This document shows, piece after piece, positions 48,344-60,386 of a stretch of DNA of 64,000 nt. Numbering within the stretch: the first letter of the stretch is position 1; each line of letters opens with the position of its first letter. A program made the translations under genes and the position numbers. This DNA comes from Epiperipatus broadwayi (lineage: Eukaryota > Onychophora > Udeonychophora > Euonychophora > Peripatidae): assembly GCA_028023455.1 (NCBI GenBank), contig JAQFVV010000229.1, positions 184,501 to 248,500 on the forward strand, written 5' to 3'. Under the pieces are notes generated by a model that searched no databases, had not been told where the DNA came from, and saw only the letters and a list, made by a program, of their open reading frames with translations.

Positions 48344-49081
48344 TCATAATCTTTCTATTGCTTTTTCCATTTCACTTAAATACAACACAAACAAAATAGG
48401 TGACATAGGGCATCCTTGCCTTAGTCCCACCCCATTTTTAACTTTAACTGATTCTATATCCCCTAATTGATATATATATATATATATATAATTATTTTCA
48501 TATAATTTCGTAATAATATCCACTAAAGCTTCATCCATTCCCAAATTTGCTAAACTTATCCATAAACTATTTCTATTTACTCTATCATATGCCTTCTCTA
48601 TATCTATAAAACTCATATATAACTGTTTACCTGAATTTCTACTCATATCCATAAGTTGTGTAACTTCAAATAAAGTATCTCCTATATGACTATCTAATGT
48701 AAAACCTCTTTGCATTTCCCCCACTTCATTATTCCCTTCCAGTCATTTTATAACTTTTCTAGCAACCATATATGAAAATACATTATATAAAACTAATGTT
48801 ACTGCTACTGGTCTATAATTATTTAACTTTCTATGATCCTTACCCTTTCCTTTAAATAATAATCTTACTCTTGTATTACTCCAACTACCCTGAAAAACTC
48901 TATTCTGAACCATCTTATTAAAACAGGATAGCAACTTTACTTTTACCCTATATCCTAAATTCATTACCATCTCTGCTTCCCATCCATCTAAACCTCTTGC
49001 CATTCCACTTTTCAATTTCTTCTCTACCTCATTCAGTTCATTTTTTGTAAACCTAATATTCCCATTACTATGTGCTTTCAT
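48344..49081 (-). pseudogene. LINE reverse transcriptase, N-terminal and palm part
   Basis: Two frames, 48743-49081 and 48344-48724, carry RT blocks: SGMARGLDGWEAEMVMNLGY, NNYRPV, SFIDIEKAYDRVNR (first catalytic Asp present) and VGLRQGCPMSPILFVLYLSE. It ends before the catalytic FADD. A short AT repeat (48472-48490) has grown inside the coding part, adding Tyr-Ile repeats. Upstream the frame is broken by the self-palindrome at 49147-49531. Confidence 0.85.
48472..48490. repeat. Short (AT)n expansion inside LINE RT
   Basis: Corresponds to the short CTATATATAG at about 7721-7730 in tandem copy 3. Confidence 0.8.
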
Positions 49082-49146
49082 GTATTTTCTATTATTCTAC
49101 CCTTCACATCTAACATCTTTCCTATATTCATTACATATCTATTTAA

Positions 49147-49531
49147 GTTGGATAAAATAGATAATTATAGAGAGAGAATGAAATTGAATAGTAAATTGTT
49201 GGAGGATATTAATAAAAGTGGAAGAGATGGGAGTAAAAAATTTTGGAATTACATTAAAAGGAGAAATGTAAGGGGGAGAGAGAGATAGTATTACTAGATG
49301 ATGAGGGAATAAAGTGTAGCTCTAGATAAAATTCTCTCTAAATCTTATCTAGATGTACACTCTATTCCCTCATCATCTAGTAATACTATATCGCTCTCTC
49401 TCTCCCTTACATTTCCCCTGTTAATGTAATTTCAAAATTTTTTACTCCCATCTCTTCCACTTTTATTAATATCCTCCAACAATTTACTATTCAATTTTAT
49501 TCTCTCTCTATAATTATCTATTTTAGCCAAC
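49147..49531. repeat. Self-palindrome: LINE segment duplicated in inverted orientation
   Basis: The left arm (49147-49332) reads in the plus direction as LINE sense sequence (GATAATTATAGAGAGAGAAT, GATGATGAGGGAATAAAGTG). The right arm (49338-49531) is the reverse complement, the normal minus-strand LINE orientation. After the left arm the minus-strand LINE resumes at TTAAATAGATATGTAATG, exactly where tandem copy 3 continues at about 7042. About 185 bp of LINE has therefore been copied back in inverted form without loss of the target. Confidence 0.85.
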
Positions 49532-49651
49532 TTCTTCTTTTCTAAATACTTTTCCCATTTAGCATTAATATCATTTTACTTTCCTTGTTTTTAATAGTGC
49601 ACTTATATTCTCTGCATGCTTCTTTCCTCTCTTTTACACTTTTATTAATTC

Positions 49652-50506
49652 TCATTTTTTATTACTTTTATTCTTCTGAATATTGTCACCTAAAATCCTA
49701 TTTGGCACATTTTCTACTTCTTTACACCAGTCCCTATACTCATCCCAAAACAACTCTTCCATGATTTTTTCAACTTGTATTTTATATTCTTCCAACTTAG
49801 CCTTATCATTCACTCTCCATCCACATCTTTCACTATTACTTCTACTTTTATTTCTATTCTCCATCACATTATTAACCATTTCAATTACAATGAAGTTATG
49901 ATCACTACTGCATACATTTTCTTCATTATCAAACACCTTAATTTTTCGTATTTTATTCAATCCCCCTTTCTCTGCCAATACACAATCTATTGTGTGAAAT
50001 ATATTATTTCTAGACCATGTGTATAGTCTTTCATAAATATTTAATAAATTTCCAATACTTAAATTCACTTTCTGACAAAATTTCTTCAAAAGCTGTCCAT
50101 TTTTATTATCTATACCATCAATTTCTTCAATATGTCCATTCATATCCCCTATAACCATCATTCTCTTTCCATTTTCTTTAAAACTTTGTATATCATTAAC
50201 TAGGCATTCACATATGTTACTGTTCTACTCCATTATAATTTGATTATATCCAGTGGCTATTTAAACTATAGCCACCATACATTCTTGTCTACCCAACCTT
50301 ATTTCAAACCACAGATGTTCTTGACATTTAACAATATTTATTTTTTTTGATATAACACCTATACCACTACCCCTTTTTTCTTTTTCTTTTCTATTTATAC
50401 CCTGACACACCAATTGTTCCAAAATAGGTTCTTCTTCTCTTAAATGTGTTACCCCTACTGCTAATACCTCAAGCTCTTCATTTTCAATTGTTTTATTTAA
50501 TTCCAT
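49652..50506 (-). pseudogene. LINE apurinic-like endonuclease, broken
   Basis: Frame 50261-50506 holds the N-terminal half (AVGVTHLREEEPILEQL, where the Thr-His-Leu box of APE enzymes normally has a preceding Glu; then RGSGIGVISKK). Frame 49652-50161 holds VIGDMNGHI (the GDxN box) and SSDHNFIVIEM (the SDH box). The two are separated by a frame change at 50162-50260. The endonuclease would nick target DNA to prime reverse transcription. Confidence 0.8.
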
Positions 50507-50858
50507 CCACTTTTATGGTCTCATACCACCTTGCATATTTAAAAACCCAATTTTAGAAATTTCTTCTTTTCTAACTACTTTTTTATATAAATTATTTTAA
50601 TTCTTTCTTCTCCATTACATTTATAAATAACTTTCTTACCATTAATTATACAAACCCATTCCTTCTCCAAATCTATATATCTAAATCAAATTCCTTTTGC
50701 TTATTTTTTACATTCCATCCATTCTTTTTTTTTTTTTAATAATATTGCAATTTAAAATCCCACCCCCTTTATAAGTTTCCCAAAAAACATTCTTTATTAA
50801 TCAGACTTCCTAAAACTTCACTCATTTGTTTTCCTAAATGCAACCCATCTTTACTATA

Positions 50859-51344
50859 TTACTCCCTCTTTCCAATAAAACAATCCCACACATCCACAAA
50901 CATAATATTATTTCTCTCACACAATTTTTTCAATCTCTCATTTATAGAACATGCCATATCTAACAAATGCCTCTTGTCAAATCTTGGTAATAATCCGACT
51001 ACTTCTACTCTTCCTTTAATCATAGTCAAATTCCTAATCCGTTCTACATACTCATCCATTATTCTCTCTGATGATTCTGATAAATTATTAGTCCCCACCA
51101 TAACATACACATCTGTACTACCTTGCTTTTTTACTTTATCTGCTACATCCTTAATTCTAGCTCCAGGCAAACATACTCTTACATACATACTTCTATTTTC
51201 CCCTGCAATTATATCCCCACATTCTCTAATTAGTGAATCTCCTATCAATATTGTTTTATAATCTACTTTCTCTACTCCATCCATAACATTTTCTAATACT
51301 TTATGGTCTCCTTTATCTATTTCTTTCTTATCATTCCTACTCAA
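50859..51344 (-). pseudogene. LINE ORF1 SGNH-type esterase domain
   Basis: A 161-codon frame with TILIGDSLIREC (block I, catalytic Ser of the GDS motif), LPGARIKDV (block II Gly), VYVMVGTNNLSES (block III GxN), and a C-terminal NNIMFVDVWDCF where the catalytic Asp/His block is expected. Esterase domains of this kind are known in ORF1 of CR1/L2-type LINEs. The role is unclear, possibly membrane or RNP related. A host GDSL lipase is unlikely, given the PHD-like finger upstream and the endonuclease downstream. Confidence 0.8.
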
Positions 51345-51558
51345 TAATTCCTTTATCTCTTCACATTTTATCTTTAGTGATTTTAATATTATTTCTACAG
51401 CCTTTATGTCTTACTCTATCTTATTTATTCTTTGGCTAATTATCTCCAATGTGCTATTACTTTCTCCACCCATATTTCCTGACACTCCACTAAAACCATA
51501 CTCTATTCTATCTTCCTTAACTACATTTTGCTCCTTTTCCACTATCTTGTTCTTTAGA

Positions 51559-51753
51559 CTATAGAAACCACTTTCTCACCTCTTTTATCACATTTACACA
51601 CTGACTACATAACCATAAACCTATTACATCCTTCCTAATCTTATTTAAACATTTCAAGCGATAAATCTCATCACATACAATACATTCCACCACAGCATGC
51701 CTAATTTCTTTTTTCCTATTATATATACATTGTAGAATACAAATGCAATCCAT
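51559..51753 (-). pseudogene. LINE ORF1 PHD-like zinc finger
   Basis: A 64-codon frame with spaced Cys and His residues: CICILQC, then HAVVECIVCDEIYRLKCLN and GLWLCSQC. This pattern resembles the degenerate PHD finger at the N-terminus of CR1 ORF1. The frame ends at a stop before the esterase part (51344), so ORF1 is broken here. Confidence 0.7.
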
Positions 51754-53379
51754 ATTCTTTATTTTACGTTTCGAAAGTTATATATATATTTTAATTTAAA
51801 AAAATCTTTTAATAACAAATTTACTAAAAACTAATCAACAAAATAACTTTTTTTTAAAAATTCCTATATAGAAAATAATAAAATATAAATAATAAAACAA
51901 AACAAAAAAAACCACTTTTTTAAAATTTATATATATATATAATTAATAAACTGAAAAAACTTTAAAACAAATAAAAAACACAAATTTTCAATCTTTCAAA
52001 TACTCTTAACCACTAATTACACTTTCATACACAGTAATAATTAATATTTATAAATATTAATGCTCTCAGACAAAACAAATATTAAGATAAAAAAACAACA
52101 ACTTATATTTATTGCGTTCAGATTTAAAAATTCTTCATTGTGATGTACACATGTTGCCATCTATAGTTCCCTTTATAGAGTACAAATAACTAAATAAAAA
52201 AAACAATTAAAGGTCTTATATTTAATAAATATGTTGGTTAATTTGGGATAAATGTAGTGTGCATAGATACTTTGTTTATTAAATTTAAAAATGAAATATC
52301 TTACTAAATTTTATGAATGATAACAAAGCTTTATTGGGATTAGAAAAAAAAAAGAAAATCACATGTTCATCAGCTAGTGTTTAAAAAGAAAGAAAAAAGA
52401 AAAAAAAGTATGTTTTGTGTTACCATAACTACAGAAACAAATTCAGCAAGGGAAGCACACATACTTTTTTTTAAAAAAATCTTTTGTTTTATTTTACCTT
52501 ATTTTTACAAATAGATTCTGGACTTTTAACAATGAAATATATACTGGGAGTAGAAAAATTATTTAGGGGGATAAAGGGAAGTAACACAGACTTCTCATTA
52601 TTTGATATATTTATGTCTAAAATGGAATGATTACAAGAATAAATATTATGCTTAACCACCATGAAGTTATGAAACTATCAAAATTTACTATGGGTTGTAA
52701 TACTGAAGAAAGGAATGGTTGAATATCATTTAAGGATAAAAATGTTTACAAAGCCATATATTGGTGTTTTGTTATCATCAATGTGTCAAGAAAGATTTTG
52801 TGGGATAGTGGAATATAAGCTGAAATTATATATAAGCTAAACTTGGTAACAGATGCTAAAAGAAACATTTTTTTTAAATTATCTACATGAAATAAAATTT
52901 TATTTGCCAATAATGGTTCAAATTATAATAGTAGCATAATGATAAAATATTTATTAAAATCTTTTTTTTATTAATAATCTTAATTAATGCAGTTTTATCT
53001 TATCATTCGATCAGACTCATGGAATTAAGACTTAATCAATTTTTAATTTTTGAATCTTACATTTAGATTTGTAGAAGTCTCTCTTGTAATAAATTAAGCA
53101 CTCAAGGCGCATGTATTAAGGTTATAGCCTTATTTAAGTATATCAATTTTTAATGTATTAAAATTTTATAAAAACAAATCAAAATTAAACATAAATAATA
53201 TTCTATATAATTTATTTAATAATTATTATTTAAAAAGCATTTCTTGAGCCCAATATATAAAACATATTAAAAGAATATATATATATTAACATTTTATTAC
53301 ATTTGTTTTCTTTTATTGTGTAGGAAAAGAATTTATAATTAACCCTTTTTGACTGTATGTGTAATAATTTTATTTTTAG
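51754..53379. other. AT-rich stretch; includes LINE 5' flank and a small repeat F remnant
   Basis: No gene recognised. At about 53070-53135 a degraded F-like piece is present (GCATGTATTAAGGTTATAGC, then CTTATTTAAG). Confidence 0.45.
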
Positions 53380-53409
53380 ATTGTTTCTACTAATTATAAT
53401 ATGGAAGAG
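53380..53409 (+). CDS. Putative 30-nt microexon of the host gene
   Basis: Preceded by TTTTATTTTTAG and followed by GTAAAT after GAG. Phase 0 at both ends, encoding IVSTNYNMEE. Taken alone it is weak. It gains support from sharing phase and strand with the exons at 37749 and 56445 and from its good splice sites. Confidence 0.4.
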
Positions 53410-54194
53410 GTAAATTATAAAGATATATTATATGACATTAGATTGCAGTTGGTAAAATTAGAACTATGTTCTTGGTGTTAGCTATCTCAATTAGTTAATG
53501 TTTTCTTTAATAAATTTACATTATTATTATTAACATTTGATTTATCTATTTCATAAATCATTATAAAACTACTTTATTACACAGTTTTTTATAATTGATA
53601 TCTCATTGACAAATAAAATATTTATTGAATTTTATCTTATTTGCTAGGCAGATGTACTTATTATGGACTGATTGGCATCTTACAAATTCATGAGTCCGTT
53701 GTAGATACAAATCCAAACTATCACAGAGGCAATTTATAGATTAACTCATTTATTTGTTTAATTCTTTGTCATTTTAGTTGCCTAAGTACAACATTTATTT
53801 AGTATATTTTAGATTGCCCAAATATGTAGTACACAAATGAAGAAAACTACTTCGCTTCTATTTTTATCTATCACCTTTCTGGTCACCTGGATACATGAAT
53901 CACTTGCAAGCCAATTAGCCTGGCTTAACTATAATATTCCCTATTATAATTATTATTACACAACTCTGCAAGCTATTCAGTGAACAGTTAGATTTATTTT
54001 ATCTATATTGTTGTTGGTCAGTTTTCACTTACCATATTATTTATTATATCAATGACCAGTATTTTATTGTTTCTTTACATTTTCTAATTTACTCCAATAT
54101 ATAGGCATTTATAGATCAGGCAGCTTTTCATCCATTATTTTCATGTGTTTTAGAAGATTTTATTACATACATATAATAGCAAAAAACTAATACA

Positions 54195-54685
54195 TATAAT
54201 GGTAATTAACTATTATATAAAGTCTTTCAATCTGCAAAAATACTTTCAGCTAATTCCTTAACTCTCCACAACTGCCAATAAATTAAAAAATATAATGGAA
54301 GTAAACATCATCAACTCAAATACTATAAACCCTGAATTTTAACATTAGCAGTTTGTCTATTAATTATATTCATTTTATTTCCATTTATTAAAATTGCTTC
54401 CTCAATTTTTCCTTTATTATAGTTTCTTTCTTCAAAACACTTTCAATATCAAACTTAAATTTATATTTACATGTTCTTTCATGATTCAAAAAAACTGAAG
54501 CAGTCATTAAATCATTATCATTTTTCCTTTTCACATGCTTGTATAAACAATTCATGCTCCTTTTGATTCACCTATATATGATAACATACATCCACAAAAA
54601 GTTGATACACAACATTACATTTCTGCTTGACAGATATAACATTTTTAGAATTATTCACTAACTTATTAACATTATTTGTAACACA
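54195..54685 (-). mobile_element. Penelope-like element GIY-YIG fragment, minus-strand arm
   Basis: Reverse complement of 54868-55392 with roughly 80% identity by eye. On the minus strand it encodes NNVNKLVNNSKN, a VVYQLF segment and, in shifted frame, SYIGES, ending with a region like EEAILINGNKMNIIN. Part of the GIY-YIG core is deleted after SYIGES. It is inactive. Confidence 0.65.
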
Positions 54686-54694
54686 AAATGAAAC

Positions 54695-54793
54695 ATTAAA
54701 CACATCCTTATATATATATATAAATTCACTTGAACATAAAATAAACATTAAACACATCCTTATATATATATATAAATTCACTTGAACATATGA
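54695..54793. repeat. 52-bp tandem duplication in the spacer
   Basis: CATTAAACACATCCTTATAT followed by AT repeats and AAATTCACTTGAACATA occurs twice, at about 54695-54740 and 54747-54789. Confidence 0.85.
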
Positions 54794-54867
54794 AATATAT
54801 GGAATAGATGTCCATTTTTTACTATCAATCTTAAACTCCTTTAAATCATTATAGCTCTTTTTAAATA

Positions 54868-55392
54868 GACATGTTTTGTGTTACAAATAATGTTAATAAA
54901 TTAGTGAATAATTCTAAAAATGTCAACTGTCAAGCAAAGAAGTAATGTTGTATATTAATTTTTTTGTAGCTGTATGGTATCATATATAGGTGAATCAAGG
55001 TGCAGTATTGCAAAAAAAATAAATGAGCATGAATTGTTATACAAATTTGTGAAAAGTAAAAATAATAATGATTTAATGACTGCTTAATCATGAAAAAACA
55101 TATAAATATAAATTTAAGTTTGATTTTGAAAGTATTCTTCATGAAGAGAGAAACCATAATAAAAGCAAAATTAAGGAATCTATTTTAATAAATAAAAATA
55201 AAATGAACATAATTAATGGACAAGCTGCTAACATTAAAATTCAGGATTCATGGGATTTGTGTTGATGACATTTTCTTCCATTTTGTTTTTTAAATTTAAT
55301 GTCAGTTGAGGAAAGTTAAGGAATTAACCAAAAATACTTCTGCAGATTGAAAAACTGTACATAATAGTTAATTACCATTATATTTATTAGTT
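54868..55392 (+). mobile_element. Penelope-like element GIY-YIG endonuclease fragment, plus-strand arm
   Basis: On the plus strand, from about 54945, the frame reads NVVY, a stop, FFCSCMVSYIGESRCSIA, then KKINEHELLYK. The Y...YIG pair with the following Arg-like/Lys position and Glu-His resembles the GIY-YIG domain at the C-terminus of Penelope-like element proteins. Further on, in shifted frame, KIKESILINKNKMNIIN matches the usual end of that domain. No RT part lies next to it. It is decayed and in inverted orientation to 54195-54685. Confidence 0.65.
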
Positions 55393-55434
55393 TTTTGTTA
55401 TTACAATAGTTTTTTAATTAATAAACATTTTATT

Positions 55435-55443
<9 letters not shown>

Positions 55444-55465
<22 letters not shown>
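55444..55465. repeat. Short (AT)n repeat
   Basis: About 11 AT units. Confidence 0.9.
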
Positions 55466-55621
55466 TACCCCTGCCAAACAGATATTTAAGAAAATAAATA
55501 ATATTTATAATTCTCTGGCTTGCTCTCATTTAATAAAATCAGAAATAAGTTCTAATAATATCTTAAAATAATTTTTATGATTAGACTAGCTCAAAATTTA
55601 ATAATTAATAATATATAGTTC

Positions 55622-55799
<178 letters not shown>

Positions 55800-56444
55800 A
55801 CATTTAGCAAAAGGTACAACAGTTGGTAAACATTGAAAACATCTCCCTAAGGACACAATCTCAATGGCATAAGAACACTATCCTCCTTAAATTCAAATAA
55901 TAATATAAAACAATAGTACTTTTAAAATTTTGAAATACATTAAATAATTTAAATATAATACTAATAAATTGTAATTCCAATTATGGAAAAATATAATCTC
56001 AGGTTCTGTACAATAAAATTAGCAAATCAATTGAAAAATCCTGTAGCTAAATATGATGAGGGATTTCACATCATACCTAACTACCCTTCAACAACAACAA
56101 CAATAATAAAATATAATATTATCCAATTCTTTTATTTCTCATGTGGCATGTTAAAAGTATGGTATAATCTGAATAGTATAACAATAAGGAAAATATGTTT
56201 AATTTATGTGGCAACAATTTGAATAATTAACTGTGACTAAGATAATATTATAGTAATGAGATATTCCAGTATCATATTCTTTTTATAGGTGCAATCATCA
56301 TGTTAATATTTTAATTATTTAGTTTTTTGACATGTTTTTATATTATAATATTTCATTATCATTTGTACTGTATTGATATGTTACTAATGTAGCTTGAATG
56401 CATGTGCGTTTTCGAATTTCATTAACTTTTTACAATATTTTTAG

Positions 56445-56495
56445 GTTGATTTACCAAGCACTGCAGAATTGTTTCACAATCTTGAATCTAAAGTG
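56445..56495 (+). CDS. Putative 51-nt exon of the host gene
   Basis: Acceptor TTTTTACAATATTTTTAG and a good donor GTAAGA after GTG. Phase 0 at both ends, encoding VDLPSTAELFHNLESKV. This looks like ordinary protein sequence and is less AT-rich than the flanks. It fits as a downstream exon after 37749 and 53380. The gene would continue beyond, but I found no further exon before the window end. Confidence 0.5.
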
Positions 56496-56599
56496 GTAAG
56501 AATATATATAAATTTAAGCACATACAAATGTAATGAACTTAGATAAACTTTTTTTTTTCTTATTGCATTACCAAATACATGTAATATTAACATCATTTA

Positions 56600-57165
56600 C
56601 GTTTTTTATTACTTTTTCAATGCTTTTTATAATCCACTATTGACTGCTTTGATTGCACCAACAATCTTCTTCAGAAGTATAACAAACACAATACAAATAC
56701 ATGAATACAAATGCACATGAACATATAATCTTATTAAAAACAATATTTTATGTTAAAGAAAATTATAGATATTGAATGTTAATATAATGAATAATAATAA
56801 TGTAAAATATAAAAGTATGAATATATTAGAGTTACATATTTAAAAAATAAAAAATAATGAAATAAAAATTAATGTATGTATGTATGATTATAGAAAGTAT
56901 TGACTGATAAATATAGAATATAAAAAAGGTTATAATGTATAATATATAAAAAGTTAATAATTATATAGAGAGATATATAAAGATATATGTGAGTATATAA
57001 AAAATGATTATGAAATAAAATATATGTATACATATAATATGTAAAATTATATGTTCATGTATATTTGTATTGTGTTTGTTATAATTCTGTAGAAGATTTC
57101 TGGGGCAATCAAACTGTCAATAGTGGGCTGTAAAAAGTATTCTAAAAGTAATAAAGAACATAAAT
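56600..57165. mobile_element. Foldback with about 125-bp arms around an AT-rich spacer
   Basis: The left arm (56600-56735) contains CCACTATTGACTGCTTTGAT and AACAAACACAATACAAATAC. The right arm (57040-57165) contains GTATTGTGTTTGTTATAATT and GCAATCAAACTGTCAATAGT, their reverse complements with some mismatches. The spacer is a TATA/ATAA-rich low-complexity stretch. It may be related to the Penelope-like terminal repeats nearby, but this is not shown. Confidence 0.7.
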
Positions 57166-60100
57166 GATATTAATATTATACAATCTTAGATAAATGTAAA
57201 CTGCAATTGCAGTGTATGAAACTTTCATTGTTGGCTACCATATCAGATAAAAGTAACCAATCACTTTATATGATGTGTATATTTCATGAAATTTTTCCTC
57301 AGTTACACAATTTGTTTTCATAAATTTAGTAATGGTTTGTTTTACATTGGTAGCAGTAAATCATTGTTCTGACATTATAGCATCAGTAATTCTCTCAATA
57401 GATGATTTATTTAAAGATTGCTGCTTTGATTTCTATGCTGTAAAATTAGGCCAGAAAATTTATTGTTACTAACATATGGCAAACTATTTATACATTTATA
57501 TGAATGAATGGCTGATGTTAAAGAATTTACCAAATCCATGTAATTCTAAAGAACAGGGATTCCAACTGTTTTGGTTCACTTACCCCTTTGAATTTTAGTA
57601 AATTATATGGTACCTTCTATTCAAGCACTTGGAGAATATACCATCCAGTATGTCATGTGCATATGCAGGAGGTACAGAAGCGAGTCTTGAGGGGTGCTGA
57701 TCTGGAAATTTCACAATCTTAAATCTTAATTGGGCAATCCTGTAGTAAGAAATAAGTCTATGCAACTTCACTGTGTTCATGTGCAACAAGAGATCTCAAA
57801 TGTTCTGGTGTACTGACAGACAGTATCAATATGGAATAGCACTGAAATGTTGATAACATATCAATTTTTGAAATATATTAATAGCATAGAATACTTATTT
57901 ATCTGCTTTTTATTACACTCTCTGGCCAATATCATGGAGTACAGGTAACCCAAGTTGGGAATCCTTACTACAGAGCAATTGGTTTTTAAATATGGTAACC
58001 AAATAAAATTATAATTAGGACTTATATCTATACAAAATTTATTTATATATACCCACACATAAAATTTAGGCTTTATCTTTATTAATAGGATAGCATTGCT
58101 AAAAAACATAACCGTGGTGAGAGTGATAGTTATTATATTATAACACTAGCAATATATATATATGTTAAAGCTACACATACAATCATGTTACATATTTTTA
58201 TTTTAGAGAAAAAGAAGGAAGTGTTTACTGTATTAATAAAATGAAAATTGCTTCCTTTTAAGGAATATAATTGTATTAAAAGTAAACAATTGCGTATACA
58301 AATATTTTAAAAAAAAAAATAGAGTAAAAGTTTAGGATTGGAGCAAGGGGGAATAATTCTTAAATGATTATTGAATTTAGCTCTTCTTTTTATAAGTACA
58401 TAAAAGAAAAATGTATGTATAAAAATATATATAATAATAAGTAAATATAAAAATCAAAACAAAAGTGAATTTGAAAAGGGAAAATCTTTTAAATGTAATT
58501 AATAAAAGATTACTGGCTGATAAAAAAAATTAGAACTAACAATTAAATTAATTAATACCATACAAATTATGTCATCAACATACAACAATGAGATAGTTAG
58601 ATTAATCTCAAAATGAGATTAGATAGCAGAAAAATGCAAGAATTAATGAAACTTGATCTAAATCATGATAAAGATAAAACAATGGGAGGGAGAAGTATAA
58701 AAGAGAGAAGAGAAATAAATTATGAAGCAGTCAAATTATTATGTAAGTTCAGAATATAAGTATTATTGATATTATTATTAGCACTCTGCTGTAATAGTAG
58801 GATTATAAATAAAGAAGAGAAGATAGTCAGAAAAAGTTGTTGGAAAAACTCCATGTTTCCAGTATACTCATTCCTTGACCCATTCATCACTGAAGACCAA
58901 CATAACATGTTGTGCTAAAGAACAGTAGGAGTGTTCAGCTGGTCTTTGAGCCCAAGTCCTAAGTGCCATCAGATGTTCTCAACCTGGAACCAATGCCTGG
59001 CCTGTGATATGTAAGCTGCCAATACTCTCTCTTTCTCCCATTGTTAACCTGAAGAATGGAAAAAACTCAGAAACCATAAATGGAAACCAAAAGCCAACTG
59101 GTTGATAGTCAATAACTGACAATAAAACAAATAGGAAACTAAACCAATAAAGTGTCTTGTGCTATTATAAAACCTAGGTAAATATACTTTTTCTCTCCCA
59201 TTATATATGTGTTAATGAAATGAACTCTAATAAACTATCAAAATGATAGCTTAAAGTAATCTTTAACATTTCTTATGTAAACTTTATATTATGTTATACT
59301 TAAATTGAGAGACTGCAAAACCTCTCACGCTCAGGTTTTGCAGTCTCTCAATTTAATTTCAATACTGTTTGCGCTTTATAAAAATAAATATTTACATATG
59401 TTATACTTATATATATGTGTGTAAAATAAATATTGGTTTGATTTATTGTTACTTGGTCAATTCTCTTTCTGTTGTAACTGCATCACCAATGAATTAGTTC
59501 CTAATTAGTTATATGTGTTGAATAAATGTGCTAAATATTCCCACTCTCAACTGAGAAAAGAGCTGGGATATTTTGAGAGCTGGATTATGTGCCTATCATT
59601 TATAGCATGCTGATTATATAATATATGACTGGCTGGCACCTGAGCTTGATTCTCAAAACAAATAAAATGCTTTGGACAGCAGGATCTGAATCTAGTAGTT
59701 GACATTGGCCCATGGTCAAGAAATGTGATTGTGTTATACTTTGTATAGCTTGTTCTGGCCATGAGTGTCATTGATGGCTATGCTATCAATGGTATTTTCC
59801 TTTTGATTGAAGGGTCAGTCTACTTGAGTAATGTTAAAGATAGTTAAACTAGATATTAAAGTAGATATTAAAATGTATAAATATTAAACTTTAAAGAAAG
59901 TATAGATTTCAAAAAGTATTTTATGGAAGATATTGAACCCAGTTAAACAAGTACAGTCGACATACCAAGTTCATTATATATATAATATTTAAATAGTTTG
60001 CTTCATAAATAAATACCTTCATATACAGAAAAAATAGTTATAAATTACAATTACTAAATTATTTTAAGTGATTTTGGATGATTCACAATGGTTTTACCAA

Positions 60101-60386
60101 TTTCTTTAAAGCATTTTACAATCATAATAGAGTGATTGTTTTTAGTTATAAAAATTCTTTGATGGAAACTGAAGTTGCCATAAGGAAGCACTTACCTATT
60201 CTGTTATTTTAATGTAAAATTACTAATAAAGAGTCTATTACATTTAGGAAAGTAAAATGTTGCTCTTATTGAATAAACATTTTATGTGCCTAATAATGGT
60301 GATTCAGTAAAATCCAGTCCTATGAACTTTCACAGAACACAATTCAGATAAGCTATGTTTGGAAAACTGGATTCGTTATACAATTT
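57166..60386. other. AT-rich stretch without recognised gene
   Basis: No convincing coding region. The piece at 57555-57600 (ATTCCAACTGTTTTGGTTCA) resembles the repeat core at 22560. The block at 58900-59150 is less AT-rich but has no family match. The block at 59540-59830 is possibly SINE-derived. Confidence 0.4.
59301..59355. repeat. Perfect 23-bp-arm hairpin with 9-nt loop
   Basis: The left arm (59301-59323, TAAATTGAGAGACTGCAAAA then CCT) is exactly complementary to the right arm (59333-59355), with loop CTCACGCTC. It is not followed by a T run. It could be a tiny foldback or a hairpin RNA. Confidence 0.9.

Larger units (their letters stand above)
48301..51753 (-). mobile_element. CR1-like LINE, minus strand, 3'-truncated, with PHD-like and esterase domains
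   Basis: Same family as the copies at 4.3-9.2 kb, but this copy keeps the 5' half: ORF1 with a PHD-like finger and SGNH esterase, then the endonuclease and RT through the LRQGCPMSPILF block. It stops just before the catalytic box, at about 48301. PHD plus esterase in ORF1 is known from CR1/L2-clade elements. Loss of the 3' end is unusual for a TPRT product. It lies in a putative intron of the host gene, antisense to it. Confidence 0.85.

Noticed and set aside
49070-49288. 72-codon plus-strand frame in the LINE region
   Set aside because: It arises from the inverted LINE copy in the self-palindrome and is not a separate gene.
58920-59030. Possible exon ending at ATATG|GTAAGC-like donor near 59009
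   Set aside because: The upstream acceptor is poor, the phase does not fit the other exons, and the block looks repeat-derived.
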